NCBI GenBank assembly: GCA_029261595.1
Contig: JAJDAZ010000062.1
Location: 18,157-82,156, forward strand
Reading direction: 5' to 3'
Source of the DNA: Nitrospinaceae bacterium
GTDB lineage: Bacteria > Nitrospinota > Nitrospinia > Nitrospinales > VA-1
Length of the DNA stretch: 64,000 nucleotides
Shown: positions 8,977 to 17,732 of the stretch, one piece after another
Layout: every line of letters begins with the position of its first letter
Numbering within the stretch: the first letter of the stretch is position 1
Position numbers and translations under genes: made by a program
Notes under the pieces: generated by a model
The model's input: the letters and a program-made list of their open reading frames with translations, nothing else
What the model was told of the DNA's origin: nothing
Databases searched by the model: none

Positions 8977-10220
8977 GCCTGCCTGGCGAAAACAAGCCGG
9001 CCCCCCCACCCGACAAACGCGCCATCATTTCCTGGGCGTTCTACGATTTTGCCAATACCATTTTCTCGATGAATGTCATCTCCCTATACTTCGCCCTCTG
9101 GGTGACGGTGGACCATAAGGGGGCGGACATTCTTTACAGCGCGGCCTTGTCAGGGTCCATGCTGGCGGTGGCGCTCAGCGTGCCCGTATTCGGCGCGATC
9201 TCGGATCAAACCGGACGACGGCGCATCCCTTTAATGCTATTGACCCTCCTTGCGGTTTCCGCGACTGCCCTGATCGGTCAAACCGATCAATTACTGCCGG
9301 GCATTTTCTTTTTTATCATCGCCAATTACTGCTACCAGTCGGGAATGGTGTTTTATAACGGAATGCTTCCTCAGGTAGCGAAAGGCTCCCACATAGGCCT
9401 GGTATCGGGCTATGGCGTGGCTTTGGGGTATCTGGGCTCCATCGTCGGTTTGATTACGGTCAAACCTTTTGTGGAAGCGGGAGGTCGGTCTGCGGCTTTT
9501 CTCCCCACTGCGGCCCTGTTTCTCATTTTCTCGATTCCCTGCTTCCTTTACGTGAGAGATCCTGTGGCCACCCGGTCCCTTAAAAAACTGCATCTGGGTC
9601 AGGCCTTCCAAACGCTCAGGCAGACCCTGGCCAATGCCAGCCAATACAAATCCCTGCTCAAATTTATCCTCATTCATTTCATGATTCTGGATGTGGTCAA
9701 TACCGTGATCGCCTTCATGTCCGTATACGCCAACAAGGTGATGGATTTTTCCGACGCGCAAATCACCACTTTTCTCATCACCTCCACATCAGCGGCCATG
9801 ATCGGCTCTTACCTCATCGGCTGGCTGGTCAGGCATAAAGGCACCGGATGGTCCTACTCTTTGGTCATATGGTTGTGGATTTCAGCGCTGTCGATCGCGA
9901 TACTGAGCCAAAGCCAGGCCATGTTCTGGATGGTGGGCCCGCTTGCAGGCATGGGCATGGGGGGCGTGTGGGTGGTGAGCCGCGCATATATCGTGGAGCT
10001 TTCGCCGTCCGAAAAACTCGGCGAATTTTTTGGCCTTTACGGATTGGCCGGAAAGGCCGCTTCCATCCTGGGGCCACTTTTGTGGGGGTCCGTGGTCTGG
10101 GTGTTTCAGGACACTTTAACCTTCAAATACCGCGCCGCCTTAACCGCATTGCTGTTGATCGCGATTGTCACCCTGTTTTTATTTCGCTCGCTTCGTCGCC
10201 AGATCGAAAAAGAAGGGTGA
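8973..10220 (+). CDS. MFS transporter, UMF1/Atg22-like family
   Basis: This is a 415-aa permease with about 12 membrane segments. The N-terminal ISWAFYDFANTIFSMNVISLYF is the typical opening of the UMF1 (Atg22-like) branch of the major facilitator superfamily, and SDQTGRRRIPL is the loop 2-3 signature. The start is GTG, overlapping the FGE-like stop by GTGA, so the two are coupled. Substrate unknown; relatives are proposed to export amino acids or other small molecules. Confidence 0.88.
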   Translation: MSLPGENKPAPPPDKRAIISWAFYDFANTIFSMNVISLYFALWVTVDHKGADILYSAALSGSMLAVALSVPVFGAISDQTGRRRIPLMLLTLLAVSATALIGQTDQLLPGIFFFIIANYCYQSGMVFYNGMLPQVAKGSHIGLVSGYGVALGYLGSIVGLITVKPFVEAGGRSAAFLPTAALFLIFSIPCFLYVRDPVATRSLKKLHLGQAFQTLRQTLANASQYKSLLKFILIHFMILDVVNTVIAFMSVYANKVMDFSDAQITTFLITSTSAAMIGSYLIGWLVRHKGTGWSYSLVIWLWISALSIAILSQSQAMFWMVGPLAGMGMGGVWVVSRAYIVELSPSEKLGEFFGLYGLAGKAASILGPLLWGSVVWVFQDTLTFKYRAALTALLLIAIVTLFLFRSLRRQIEKEG

Positions 10221-10249
10221 ATCGGCCCCCTGACCCAAAACAAAATCGG

Positions 10250-10278
10250 TTGACAAGCGTGGCGCGAATGTTTAGCCT
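10250..10278 (+). promoter_or_regulatory. possible weak promoter for the SurA/PpiC-like gene
   Basis: A perfect TTGACA at 10250-10255 lies about 80 bp ahead of the 10336 start, but the region 17 bp downstream reads TAGCCT, which is a poor -10 box. Listed as a candidate only. Confidence 0.25.
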
Positions 10279-10335
10279 TTAATTATCCCTTAATCAAGTC
10301 TTTTCCAACGCTTTCACTCATGAGAAGAGGTCAAT

Positions 10336-11349
10336 ATGTTTCGGATTGGTAATTTCAAACGCATCGCGATCCCTGTTTTGGTATCGCTTTTAATAGGCAT
10401 GACCGGGACGGAAATTTTCGCCCATTCGGGACACAAGCATGATGACAAACCGCCCATCGCCCTGCCGGAGGTGGTCGCCAGGGTCAACGGCCAGGATATC
10501 CAACGCAAGGTCATTTACCGGGAATTAAATAAAGCCATCCAGAGTTACAAGGCCAAAGGCATGAGTTTGAGCCCCGATCAGTTGAAAACGGCGGCTAAAA
10601 AACTGACCGACGATGAAATAAGCCGAACCCTGTTGTTGCAACGCGGAAAAGAAATCGGCGTAGCGGCCACGCCAAAAATGGTCGAAGCAAAATTAAACCA
10701 GGTCAAGGCGTCTTTTAAATCCGACTCGGTGTTCGAGCATAAATTGAAAAACCGGGGCATGACGCTGGACCAATACCAGGAAGAGTTGCGCACCGACATG
10801 GTCATGGATCAAGTCATCAAAAAAGAGGTGGAATCCAAAATCCAGATCAGCCAAGCGGATCTGAAAAAATATTACGAGAAAAATATCGGCAAGTTCAAGA
10901 CGCAGGATAAAGTCCGGGCGAGTGTCATCCTGATCAAATCACCGCCAAACAGCAATCCGGAAAGAGAACGTAAGGTCAGGAAAAAAATGGAGTCGATTTT
11001 AGCGCAGATTAACGCGGGGACGGAATTTGACGGATTGGCGAAAAAATTCTCCCAGGACAGCCTCTCGTCCAAGGGCGGCGACCTTGGGTTCTTTGAGAAA
11101 AATAAGATGTTCCGAGCCTTCAGTGAAAGGGCCTTCAGCATGAAGGTCGGTGAGGTGAGCGAGATATTCAAAACCAAGCACGGGTTTCATATCCTCAAGG
11201 TGACCGATAAAAAACCCGGCGTCAGCAGGTCCTTGGAAAATGAAAAGGAAAACATCCGTAAAACGCTGGTGGAAAAAAAGAGCGCCCAGGCAACCCGCAC
11301 ATACGTTGAAACCCTCAAAAAACAGGCGGACTTGAAAACCTACTTCTAA
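10336..11349 (+). CDS. periplasmic peptidylprolyl isomerase (SurA/PrsA-like)
   Basis: The 337-aa protein has a signal peptide (KRIAIPVLVSLLIGMTGTEIFA) followed by a short histidine-rich stretch (HSGHKHDD). A SurA_N-like chaperone region follows (VVARVNGQDIQRKVIYREL; EISRTLLLQRGKEIGV). A PpiC/parvulin domain at about residues 190-295 includes FDGLAKKFSQDSLSSKGGDLGFF and KTKHGFHILKV. This is the layout of single-parvulin SurA/PrsA homologues that help fold outer-membrane or secreted proteins. The histidine-rich start is unusual and may bind metal. It stands alone and ends convergently with the UPF0114 gene. Confidence 0.88.
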   Translation: MFRIGNFKRIAIPVLVSLLIGMTGTEIFAHSGHKHDDKPPIALPEVVARVNGQDIQRKVIYRELNKAIQSYKAKGMSLSPDQLKTAAKKLTDDEISRTLLLQRGKEIGVAATPKMVEAKLNQVKASFKSDSVFEHKLKNRGMTLDQYQEELRTDMVMDQVIKKEVESKIQISQADLKKYYEKNIGKFKTQDKVRASVILIKSPPNSNPERERKVRKKMESILAQINAGTEFDGLAKKFSQDSLSSKGGDLGFFEKNKMFRAFSERAFSMKVGEVSEIFKTKHGFHILKVTDKKPGVSRSLENEKENIRKTLVEKKSAQATRTYVETLKKQADLKTYF

Positions 11350-11392
11350 CCGGGAAGAACAGGAAGGATTTTCCAGAGGGGAAATTACTGAT

Positions 11393-11917
11393 TCAATGCG
11401 GTTTAGTCTCTGAAGCAATTCGATCCATCCAGGCAAACAAGACGCCGCTCAGGACAAAGGCCATGTGAAGGGCAACTTTCCAAAGGTACATGTCCGTATT
11501 TCCATCGGTCGGTTCCGCCGGAATCTCCACAAACGTTTTCAAGAGGTCGATTGCGGATATGGCGACGATGGCTCCAATGACCTTTAATTTGAGCCCACTA
11601 AAGTCGACCTTGCCCATCCATTCAGGCCGATCCGTATGGTCGGCAACATCTATTTTTGAAACAAAAATTTCATAACCCGAAAAGATGATCATCAGCAGTA
11701 GAGAACCGACCAGGGCCATATCGACCAGGGTCAGGATGCCGATGATCACGTCCGATTCAGTCGCTGACAGGACATGAGTCGATAAATGAATCAGTTCCTG
11801 AATGAATTTGATCAAGAGCAGGACAATGCCGACAATCAACCCCAGAAAGAATGGGGCCAATAACCACCGGCTCCGAAATATGCCCATCTCTAAAGAATGT
11901 TCGATTTTTCCCGGCAT
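11393..11917 (-). CDS. UPF0114/YqhA-family inner membrane protein
   Basis: The 174-aa protein has four predicted membrane segments. The opening IFRSRWLLAPFFLGLIVGIVLLL and the central LTLVDMALVGSLLLMIIFSGYEIFVSK are the family signature of UPF0114 (E. coli YqhA, 164 aa). The function of the family is unknown. It stands on the minus strand, 70 bp after a small SH3-like gene in the same direction. Confidence 0.85.
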   Translation of the reverse strand: MPGKIEHSLEMGIFRSRWLLAPFFLGLIVGIVLLLIKFIQELIHLSTHVLSATESDVIIGILTLVDMALVGSLLLMIIFSGYEIFVSKIDVADHTDRPEWMGKVDFSGLKLKVIGAIVAISAIDLLKTFVEIPAEPTDGNTDMYLWKVALHMAFVLSGVLFAWMDRIASETKPH

Positions 11918-11987
11918 AATTTTTTAAACTCTCCTGAAACACAAAAAAATCCATTCCTCCCTTCACCGAAGGGAGGATCATTCAAAA

Positions 11988-12182
11988 TTACTTTTTATCC
12001 GATTTTGCCTTTTTCTTGCCCGCTTTTCCTTTATCGATCTCGCTCAGTTTTCGTTTCACAATTTTTCCCTTGTCGTGGTCGAAATCCATCTTCAGATGCA
12101 CCGTGTTGGGAAATAATTTATGCACCACGCCTTCTTTTTTCTTACCCGCAAAATCTATTTTAACCGTATCGCCTACTTTCAT
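11988..12182 (-). CDS. small lysine-rich protein with KOW/SH3-like fold
   Basis: The 64-aa protein begins MKVGDTVKIDFAGKKKEGVVHKLFPNTV, which resembles a KOW or hypervariable SH3-like barrel, followed by a strongly basic tail (KAGKKKAKSDKK). The overall charge suggests nucleic-acid binding. The start ATG follows the GGAGGATAAAAG ribosome binding site in the reverse strand. The family is not recognised with certainty. Confidence 0.65.
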   Translation of the reverse strand: MKVGDTVKIDFAGKKKEGVVHKLFPNTVHLKMDFDHDKGKIVKRKLSEIDKGKAGKKKAKSDKK

Positions 12183-12294
12183 TTTCTTTTATCCTCCCGC
12201 ACCATAAAGGGTGAAACTCGTGATATTCATTAGCCTGTTGGAAAGAGAAAAGACTAGAGGAAATCATTTTACGAGTCAATCATTTCTTTCCCCA

Positions 12295-12372
12295 CCCGCT
12301 ACGCGGGAGGAAGATAGGGTCAACCATAAATCGATCGTGCGTTAATATTAGGTACAGCGGTGCGCTGTCTGG
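12295..12372 (-). repeat. dispersed repeat, copy B
   Basis: 12295-12312 is the exact reverse complement of repeat copy A at 5391-5408. It is followed by CCATAAA...GTTAATATTAGGTACAGC (12323-12357), which matches 15998-16032 (CCATAAACCC...GTTAATACTAGGTCCAGC). It fills much of the gap between the KOW-like gene and priA. Confidence 0.6.
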
Positions 12373-12406
12373 TAAACTTCGGGCCGAACCTTTCATTTTT
12401 TTCGAT

Positions 12407-14917
12407 ATGACGACCACCACCATTGAATCGCCACACCCACGACAAAAATCAGAAGATAAGCCTGTCTTCGCGGAGGTCGTATTGAACCTGCCGTTAAAGG
12501 GTTCATTCACCTATGCCGTCCCCCCCGAATTTCAACCCATTGTTCAACCAGGCTTTCGCGTGTTCGTTCCCTTTGGCAAACGTAAACTCACGGGTTATGT
12601 GGTCGCGTTATCCGATAGCCGCGATGCAACTTTTAAAATTAAAGACATCGAAGATGTCCTCGACACCGGTCCGGTTTTGTCTCCGGAAATCATGTCTTTG
12701 ACCCGATGGATTGCGGACTACTACCGGTCTTCCTGGGGAGAAGCAGTCAAAGCCGCCCTGCCAGCCGGGTTGGAGGATGAAAGCCGGGAAATTCTGACTC
12801 TATCTCCAGAAGGCCTTCAGGCTCTTCATTCAGAAGACTTGAATGAATCCCTCTCTTTGATCCTGAAATCGGTTGCCCAACGTGGCCAGGTCACGCCCGC
12901 CCAAATGCGGCGTTTGCTGAAAAATAAATTCAGCGCCTACGCCCTGGCACGTTTGAAACAATCCGGCTGGTTGCAATCACAATTACATATCAAACGAAGC
13001 GCCATTGGCTACCAATACGAAAAACTGGCGCGCGCCGTTTCCCCGCTCCCCGATCCTGAGGCAACAGAAAAACTCCTTCGTCGCAGTCCCAAGCAACAAG
13101 CGGTTTATGCTTTGCTCCTGGAAGGTGACAAAACCTTGAAAACGCTTGCCGAACAAATTCCGACTTATGCGGCTCCGTTTAAAAAGTTGCGGGAAAAAGG
13201 CCTGGCGGAAATCACCACCCAAAAAAACCTCCGCGAATCAGAAGCGGTTAAGCCGGACGCTTCCTGGTCACCGGAGGCGCAATTGCCTTTCACGCCCGAC
13301 CAGGAACGGACCTATAAAGAATTGCATCACTCGCTCACTCAGGGAGAATTCAAAACCTATCTTCTGCATGGCGTCACCGGCAGTGGCAAAACCGAGCTTT
13401 ATATCCGGTGCATTCAAAAAGCGCTGGAGTTGAAAAAAACAGCGATCATGATGGTCCCCGAAATATCACTGACCCCGCAGACCGTAGCAAGATTTCACGC
13501 CCGGTTCGGCACGAACGTGGCCATCCTGCACAGTGGCCTGTCGCAAAAGGAGCGCTTTCTGGAATGGAAAAAGATCCAGGAAAAACAAGTCTCCATTGTG
13601 GTCGGGGCGCGTTCTGCCATTTTTGCGCCTTTCAAAAACCTGGGCGTGATCGTCATCGACGAAGAGCACGACACCTCCTACAAACAGGATTCAAGCCCGC
13701 GTTATCACGCAAGAGACACCGCCATCATCCGCGCCCGCTCCGAAAATACCGTGGTGATCCTGGGTTCCGCGACGCCGTCGCTCGAGTCCCTGTCGAATAC
13801 AGAATCCGGCAAGTACCGCTATCTGTCGCTGGACAAGCGGGTGCAAGGCCGTCTGCTTCCCGTGGTGGAAATCGTGGACATGCAAAAAGAAAAGGATGAA
13901 AAGAAAAACTTCACCATCCTGTCCGGCAGGCTCAAAGCCGCCATCCGCCACCGCCTCGACCGCAAGGAGCAGGTGTTCCTCTTCCTCAACCGGAGGGGGA
14001 CGTCGAACTATATTTTCTGCAAGGAATGCGGGTTCGTGTTCGACTGCCATCACTGTAGCGTGACGCTCACGTATCACGGCCGGGAAGATTTGATCCGCTG
14101 TCACTACTGCAATTACACGGCGCGGGTTCCAAAAACCTGCGCCGATTGCCAGGGAGAGGTGATACATTTCAGTGGATTCGGAACGCAAAGGCTGGAAGAC
14201 GAGATTAAGCGGCTGTTTCCAGAGGCGCGGACGATACGCCTGGACCGGGACACCACCCGGGGCCGGTCGGCATTTGAATCCATGCACAAGTTGATGAACG
14301 CGGGAGAAATCGATATTCTCATCGGCACCCAGATGATCACCAAGGGACACGATTTTCCCAACGTCACTCTGGTGGGGGTGGTGCATGCGGACATTTCCCT
14401 GAACATCCCCGATTTTCGTTCTGCGGAGCGTTCCTTTCAACTCCTGACCCAGGTGGCCGGGCGGGCGGGCCGGGGCCGCGTTCCCGGACAGGTCGTCATT
14501 CAGACCCACGAACCCGAGCATTTTGTGTTCAAATTTGTGCGCGACCATGATTTTAAAAATTTTTATGAAAAAGAAATTGGGAATAGAAAGAAATTAAATT
14601 ATCCTCCTTTCACGCGCCTGGCGGCTCTTGTCATGGAATGCGAATCGGAATCGATCGGAGAAAAAGCGACGCGGGATTTGGCGGAGGCTATGAAAAAATT
14701 CATCGCCTGCACCAAGGGTATCGAGATGATAGGCCCCTCTCCCGCCGCGCTTTACCAGATCAAAAAAAAATACCGCTGGCATATCATTCTCAGGTCCATG
14801 GGGTCCGGAACGCTGAAAACCGCGCTCGACCGGGTGGCGACTTTGAAGGAATTCAAATCTCCTTTTAAGGGCAAGGTCAGGATATCCATCGATGTGGACC
14901 CGATAAATATCTTATAA
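12407..14917 (+). CDS. priA: primosomal protein N' (PriA), replication restart helicase
   Basis: The 836-aa protein is longer than E. coli PriA (732 aa) but has the full architecture. The N-terminal 3' DNA-binding domain is at about residues 25-110 (VVLNLPLKGSFTYAVP, FVPFGKRKLTGYVV). Walker A GVTGSGKT is near residue 322 and DEEH lies in VIDEEHDTSYKQD. A zinc-binding cluster at about residues 537-585 has eight cysteines (CKECGF, CHHC, CHYCNY, CADC), and helicase motifs IV-VI include TQMITKGHDFPNV and QVAGRAGRG. It reloads the replicative helicase at stalled forks. The start ATG is followed by an acceptable N-terminus; the upstream sequence has no strong ribosome binding site. Confidence 0.97.
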   Translation: MTTTTIESPHPRQKSEDKPVFAEVVLNLPLKGSFTYAVPPEFQPIVQPGFRVFVPFGKRKLTGYVVALSDSRDATFKIKDIEDVLDTGPVLSPEIMSLTRWIADYYRSSWGEAVKAALPAGLEDESREILTLSPEGLQALHSEDLNESLSLILKSVAQRGQVTPAQMRRLLKNKFSAYALARLKQSGWLQSQLHIKRSAIGYQYEKLARAVSPLPDPEATEKLLRRSPKQQAVYALLLEGDKTLKTLAEQIPTYAAPFKKLREKGLAEITTQKNLRESEAVKPDASWSPEAQLPFTPDQERTYKELHHSLTQGEFKTYLLHGVTGSGKTELYIRCIQKALELKKTAIMMVPEISLTPQTVARFHARFGTNVAILHSGLSQKERFLEWKKIQEKQVSIVVGARSAIFAPFKNLGVIVIDEEHDTSYKQDSSPRYHARDTAIIRARSENTVVILGSATPSLESLSNTESGKYRYLSLDKRVQGRLLPVVEIVDMQKEKDEKKNFTILSGRLKAAIRHRLDRKEQVFLFLNRRGTSNYIFCKECGFVFDCHHCSVTLTYHGREDLIRCHYCNYTARVPKTCADCQGEVIHFSGFGTQRLEDEIKRLFPEARTIRLDRDTTRGRSAFESMHKLMNAGEIDILIGTQMITKGHDFPNVTLVGVVHADISLNIPDFRSAERSFQLLTQVAGRAGRGRVPGQVVIQTHEPEHFVFKFVRDHDFKNFYEKEIGNRKKLNYPPFTRLAALVMECESESIGEKATRDLAEAMKKFIACTKGIEMIGPSPAALYQIKKKYRWHIILRSMGSGTLKTALDRVATLKEFKSPFKGKVRISIDVDPINIL

Positions 14918-14954
14918 ACTTCAGCAACTACAATCTTATTTTAGAAAGCCTGAC

Positions 14955-15542
14955 ATGAAACTTTTTCGATCGCTGTATGACTGGGTCCTGCACTGGGCCG
15001 GCACCCCCTATGCCCTTCCCGCGCTGGTCATCATTTCGTTTGCAGAATCTTCCGTATTTCCGGTTCCGCCGGATATCCTGCTCATTGCGATGACCGTGGC
15101 CGTGCCCGCACTGTGGTTTCGCTATGCGCTCTTTTGTACGGCCGCTTCGGTGCTCGGCGGAATGTTCGGTTATCTTATTGGATTGAAATTCATGGATGTC
15201 ATTGGCAACCGGGTTCTGGAAATTTATCATCTGCATGAGAAATTTGACAAAATCGGCGACCTGTACCGCGAGCACGAAGCCTGGGCCGTCGCGGGATCGG
15301 GCTTCACGCCGATTCCCTATAAATTATTCACCCTCGCCGCAGGAGCGTTTAAAATCGATTTTCCCACCTTCGTGTTTGCCTCGACGGTGGGACGCGCGGC
15401 CCGGTTTTTTCTGGTCGCCGCGCTGATTTATAAATTTGGACCGGCTATAAAACAGTGGATCGAAAAATATTTCGGCTGGTTCACCACCCTCTTTTTCGTT
15501 TTATTATTTCTGGGATTTTACCTGTTAAAATTTGTGCTTTGA
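14955..15542 (+). CDS. YqaA-like VTT-domain (DedA superfamily) membrane protein
   Basis: The 195-aa protein has the VTT/SNARE-associated pattern seen in YqaA and DedA proteins: FAESSVFPVPPDILLIAM near the N-terminus, GYLIG, and the re-entrant FTPIPYKLFTLAAGAFKIDF followed by ASTVGRAARFF. The family is linked to lipid or undecaprenyl-phosphate flipping in the inner membrane. It is 37 bp after priA and 21 bp before cutA, all on the plus strand. Confidence 0.88.
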   Translation: MKLFRSLYDWVLHWAGTPYALPALVIISFAESSVFPVPPDILLIAMTVAVPALWFRYALFCTAASVLGGMFGYLIGLKFMDVIGNRVLEIYHLHEKFDKIGDLYREHEAWAVAGSGFTPIPYKLFTLAAGAFKIDFPTFVFASTVGRAARFFLVAALIYKFGPAIKQWIEKYFGWFTTLFFVLLFLGFYLLKFVL

Positions 15543-15563
15543 ATAAGGCGAAAGGGCAAGCCG

Positions 15564-15896
15564 ATGGAATCAGAACATATCGTTGTCTACGTCACAGCGG
15601 GGTCTCAAGAAGAAGCGGACAAGCTCAGTCGTGGACTGGTCGAAGAAAAGCTGGCGTTTTGTGTGAACGCGCTCCCGGCTATCCAGTCCACTTATTACTG
15701 GGAAGGCAAGCTATGCAAGGATGAGGAAATCCTGCTCATCATCAAAACCCGTTCCAGCAGATTTGACGCGCTGGAAACCTGGGTGCGTAAAAATCATAGT
15801 TACGATGTTCCAGAGGTCATCGCGCTCCCCATCGTGAAGGGGTCGCAACCTTACCTGAAAAGCATCGATGACTGGGTCCCCCCACTACCTGGGTAG
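15564..15896 (+). CDS. cutA: CutA-like divalent cation tolerance protein
   Basis: At 110 aa it matches E. coli CutA1 (112 aa). It carries the family landmarks VVYVTAGSQEEADKLSRGLVEEKLAFCVNALPAIQSTYYWEGK and ends with the usual VPEVIALPIVKGSQPYLKSIDDW. CutA forms trimers with a ferredoxin-like fold; a role in copper tolerance is debated. It probably forms an operon with the YqaA-like gene. Confidence 0.93.
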   Translation: MESEHIVVYVTAGSQEEADKLSRGLVEEKLAFCVNALPAIQSTYYWEGKLCKDEEILLIIKTRSSRFDALETWVRKNHSYDVPEVIALPIVKGSQPYLKSIDDWVPPLPG

Positions 15897-15898
15897 GA

Positions 15899-16047
15899 CC
15901 CGCTACGCAGGCGGAAAAATTTAAGGCTCTGTTCGCCTTACCCTTGGAGGGCATGAAGGCAACGGTGAAATATCACACGCTCACGAGCCCCGAAAAGCCA
16001 TAAACCCATAGCCCGTTAATACTAGGTCCAGCCCTCAGGCTGGTGCT
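15899..16047 (-). repeat. dispersed repeat, copy C
   Basis: 15899-15916 differs from copy B at only two of 18 positions, and 15998-16032 matches 12323-12357 in the same relative order, but with a longer spacer between the two blocks. The block ATAAACCCATAGC also matches 4704-4716 in inverted orientation. The 287-bp gap between cutA and msrP otherwise shows no gene. Confidence 0.55.
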
Positions 16048-16183
16048 TCACTCATCAGCCCCAAAATCTCTGGATTAGGAAGAAACAATTGACCTATAAT
16101 AAACCCATTGAACATTAAAATTGCCCCCACGGCGAGTGGTTCACGACGTGAGCAAACTCCCCCTCGCGGGAGCGAGTTGAGCT

Positions 16184-17143
16184 ATGAGCCATATAAAGAT
16201 TTCAAAAGACTGGGAAATATCCGGTAACCTCGCGACCCCCGAATCGGTTTTCATGAGCCGCCGAAAGTTTCTGCAAGGCACGGCGCTCACCGCGGTGGCA
16301 ACCACCGCCCTGCTCACCGGATGCACGTCCCCGCCTCACGACCCTGAGGTCGCGCTCAGTGAAACCGAAAAGAAAATCTATCCCGCCAAACGCAATGAAA
16401 ATTTTCAGTTGGACCGACCTGTCACTTCCGAACAAATCGCGGCGTCCTACAACAATTTTTACGAGTTCACCCAAGTCAAGGAGGACGTGATCGTGCACGC
16501 GCAGGCGTTGCCAAAACGTCCGTGGACGGTTGAAGTCAGCGGGCTGGTTCGGCATCCGAAAATATTCGATGTCGATGACCTGTTAAGAACAATGCCGATC
16601 CAAGAACGCCTGTACCGTCACCGTTGTGTCGAAGCCTGGGCGATGGCGGTTCCGTGGACCGGCTTCCCATTGAAAGCCCTGCTCAAACAGGTAGAACCCA
16701 CATACAAGGCGACCTACGTTCGCATGACCACGTTTTACAAACCGTTCACCGCGCAAGGCCAACTGGCCTTCTGGGAACCCTGGCCCTATATGGAAGGGCT
16801 GACCGTTCAGGAAGCCATGAACGATCTGGCCTTCATGGCTGTCGGTATCTACGGACACCCGCTACCGAAACAGCACGGCGCGCCCCTTCGCCTCGCGGTG
16901 CCGTGGAAGTACGGATTCAAAAGCATCAAATCCGTGGTCAAGATCGAACTGATCGATTATCGGCCAGCCACGTTCTGGAATACCCTGCAAGGGCTGGAAT
17001 ACGATTTCACCGCCAACGTCAATCCGAAAATTCCACATCCTCGCTGGTCGCAGGCCAAAGAAAAAATGATCGGCACCGGGGAAATCCGCCCCACCCTGCC
17101 GTTTAACGGATATGGCAAGCAGGTCGCCAAACTTTACGCTTGA
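16184..17143 (+). CDS. msrP: protein-methionine-sulfoxide reductase catalytic subunit MsrP (YedY)
   Basis: The 319-aa protein carries a twin-arginine signal SRRKFLQGTALTAVATTALLTGC at about residues 24-46 and a sulfite-oxidase-like molybdopterin domain. The Mo-coordinating cysteine is in LYRHRCVEAWAMAVPWTGFPL, and RLAVPWKYGFKSIKSVV is typical of YedY. The enzyme repairs oxidised methionine in periplasmic proteins. The usual membrane heme partner MsrQ is not adjacent; the cytosolic-type repair enzyme MsrA follows instead, which suggests the two are used together under oxidative stress. Confidence 0.94.
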   Translation: MSHIKISKDWEISGNLATPESVFMSRRKFLQGTALTAVATTALLTGCTSPPHDPEVALSETEKKIYPAKRNENFQLDRPVTSEQIAASYNNFYEFTQVKEDVIVHAQALPKRPWTVEVSGLVRHPKIFDVDDLLRTMPIQERLYRHRCVEAWAMAVPWTGFPLKALLKQVEPTYKATYVRMTTFYKPFTAQGQLAFWEPWPYMEGLTVQEAMNDLAFMAVGIYGHPLPKQHGAPLRLAVPWKYGFKSIKSVVKIELIDYRPATFWNTLQGLEYDFTANVNPKIPHPRWSQAKEKMIGTGEIRPTLPFNGYGKQVAKLYA

Positions 17144-17239
17144 AAAATCTATTGGGCATGGGATATTTCCTTAATGCTTTGCTTTTTTTAAATAAGTCTA
17201 ATAACATAAATTTTCAATTCATTGACGGAGCCAAGCATC

Positions 17240-17707
17240 ATGAAAAAAGCCACTTTCGGGGCAGGTTGTTTCTGGGGCGTGGAGCTTACCTTCAGCCAGA
17301 ATTTTGGAGTCACGTCCACAGCCGTAGGATACTGCGGCGGTAGCTTGCCTGATCCGACTTATGAAATGGTGTGCACCGGACAGTCCGGTCATGCCGAAGT
17401 CGTCGAGGTGGAATACGATCCTTCCCAGTTAGGCTACGAAGCTTTACTTGAACTGTTCTGGTCCATTCACGACCCGACCACCTTGAACCGACAGGGGCCG
17501 GACATCGGCACGCAATACCGTTCGGCCATTTACTTTCACGATGCCGAGCAGGAAACAGCCGCCCGGACATCTATGGAAAAACTTCAGCAGTCCAGCAGGT
17601 TTCCGAGTCCCATCGTGACCGAGATCACCGCCGCCCCTAAGTTTTACCGGGCCGAGGAATATCATCAGAAATATTTGGAAAAACGCGGCATGAAAAATTG
17701 CCACTGA
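17240..17707 (+). CDS. msrA: peptide-methionine (S)-S-oxide reductase MsrA
   Basis: The track start at 17222 is TTG; the ATG at 17240 follows GGAG about 10 bases upstream and directly begins the MsrA fold, giving 155 aa. The active-site motif is GAGCFWGVE at residues 6-14, with YCGG, GHAEVVEV, FWSIHDPTTLNRQGPDIGTQYRS and YHQKYLEK. It reduces methionine-S-sulfoxide using thioredoxin. It lies 96 bp after msrP. Confidence 0.95.
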   Translation: MKKATFGAGCFWGVELTFSQNFGVTSTAVGYCGGSLPDPTYEMVCTGQSGHAEVVEVEYDPSQLGYEALLELFWSIHDPTTLNRQGPDIGTQYRSAIYFHDAEQETAARTSMEKLQQSSRFPSPIVTEITAAPKFYRAEEYHQKYLEKRGMKNCH

Positions 17708-17732
17708 TCCTTAACTTCAAAGAATCCTGAAA

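Noticed and set aside
13691-14548. 285-aa minus-strand ORF inside priA
   Set aside because: Antisense shadow of the PriA helicase region, with low-complexity composition and no motifs.
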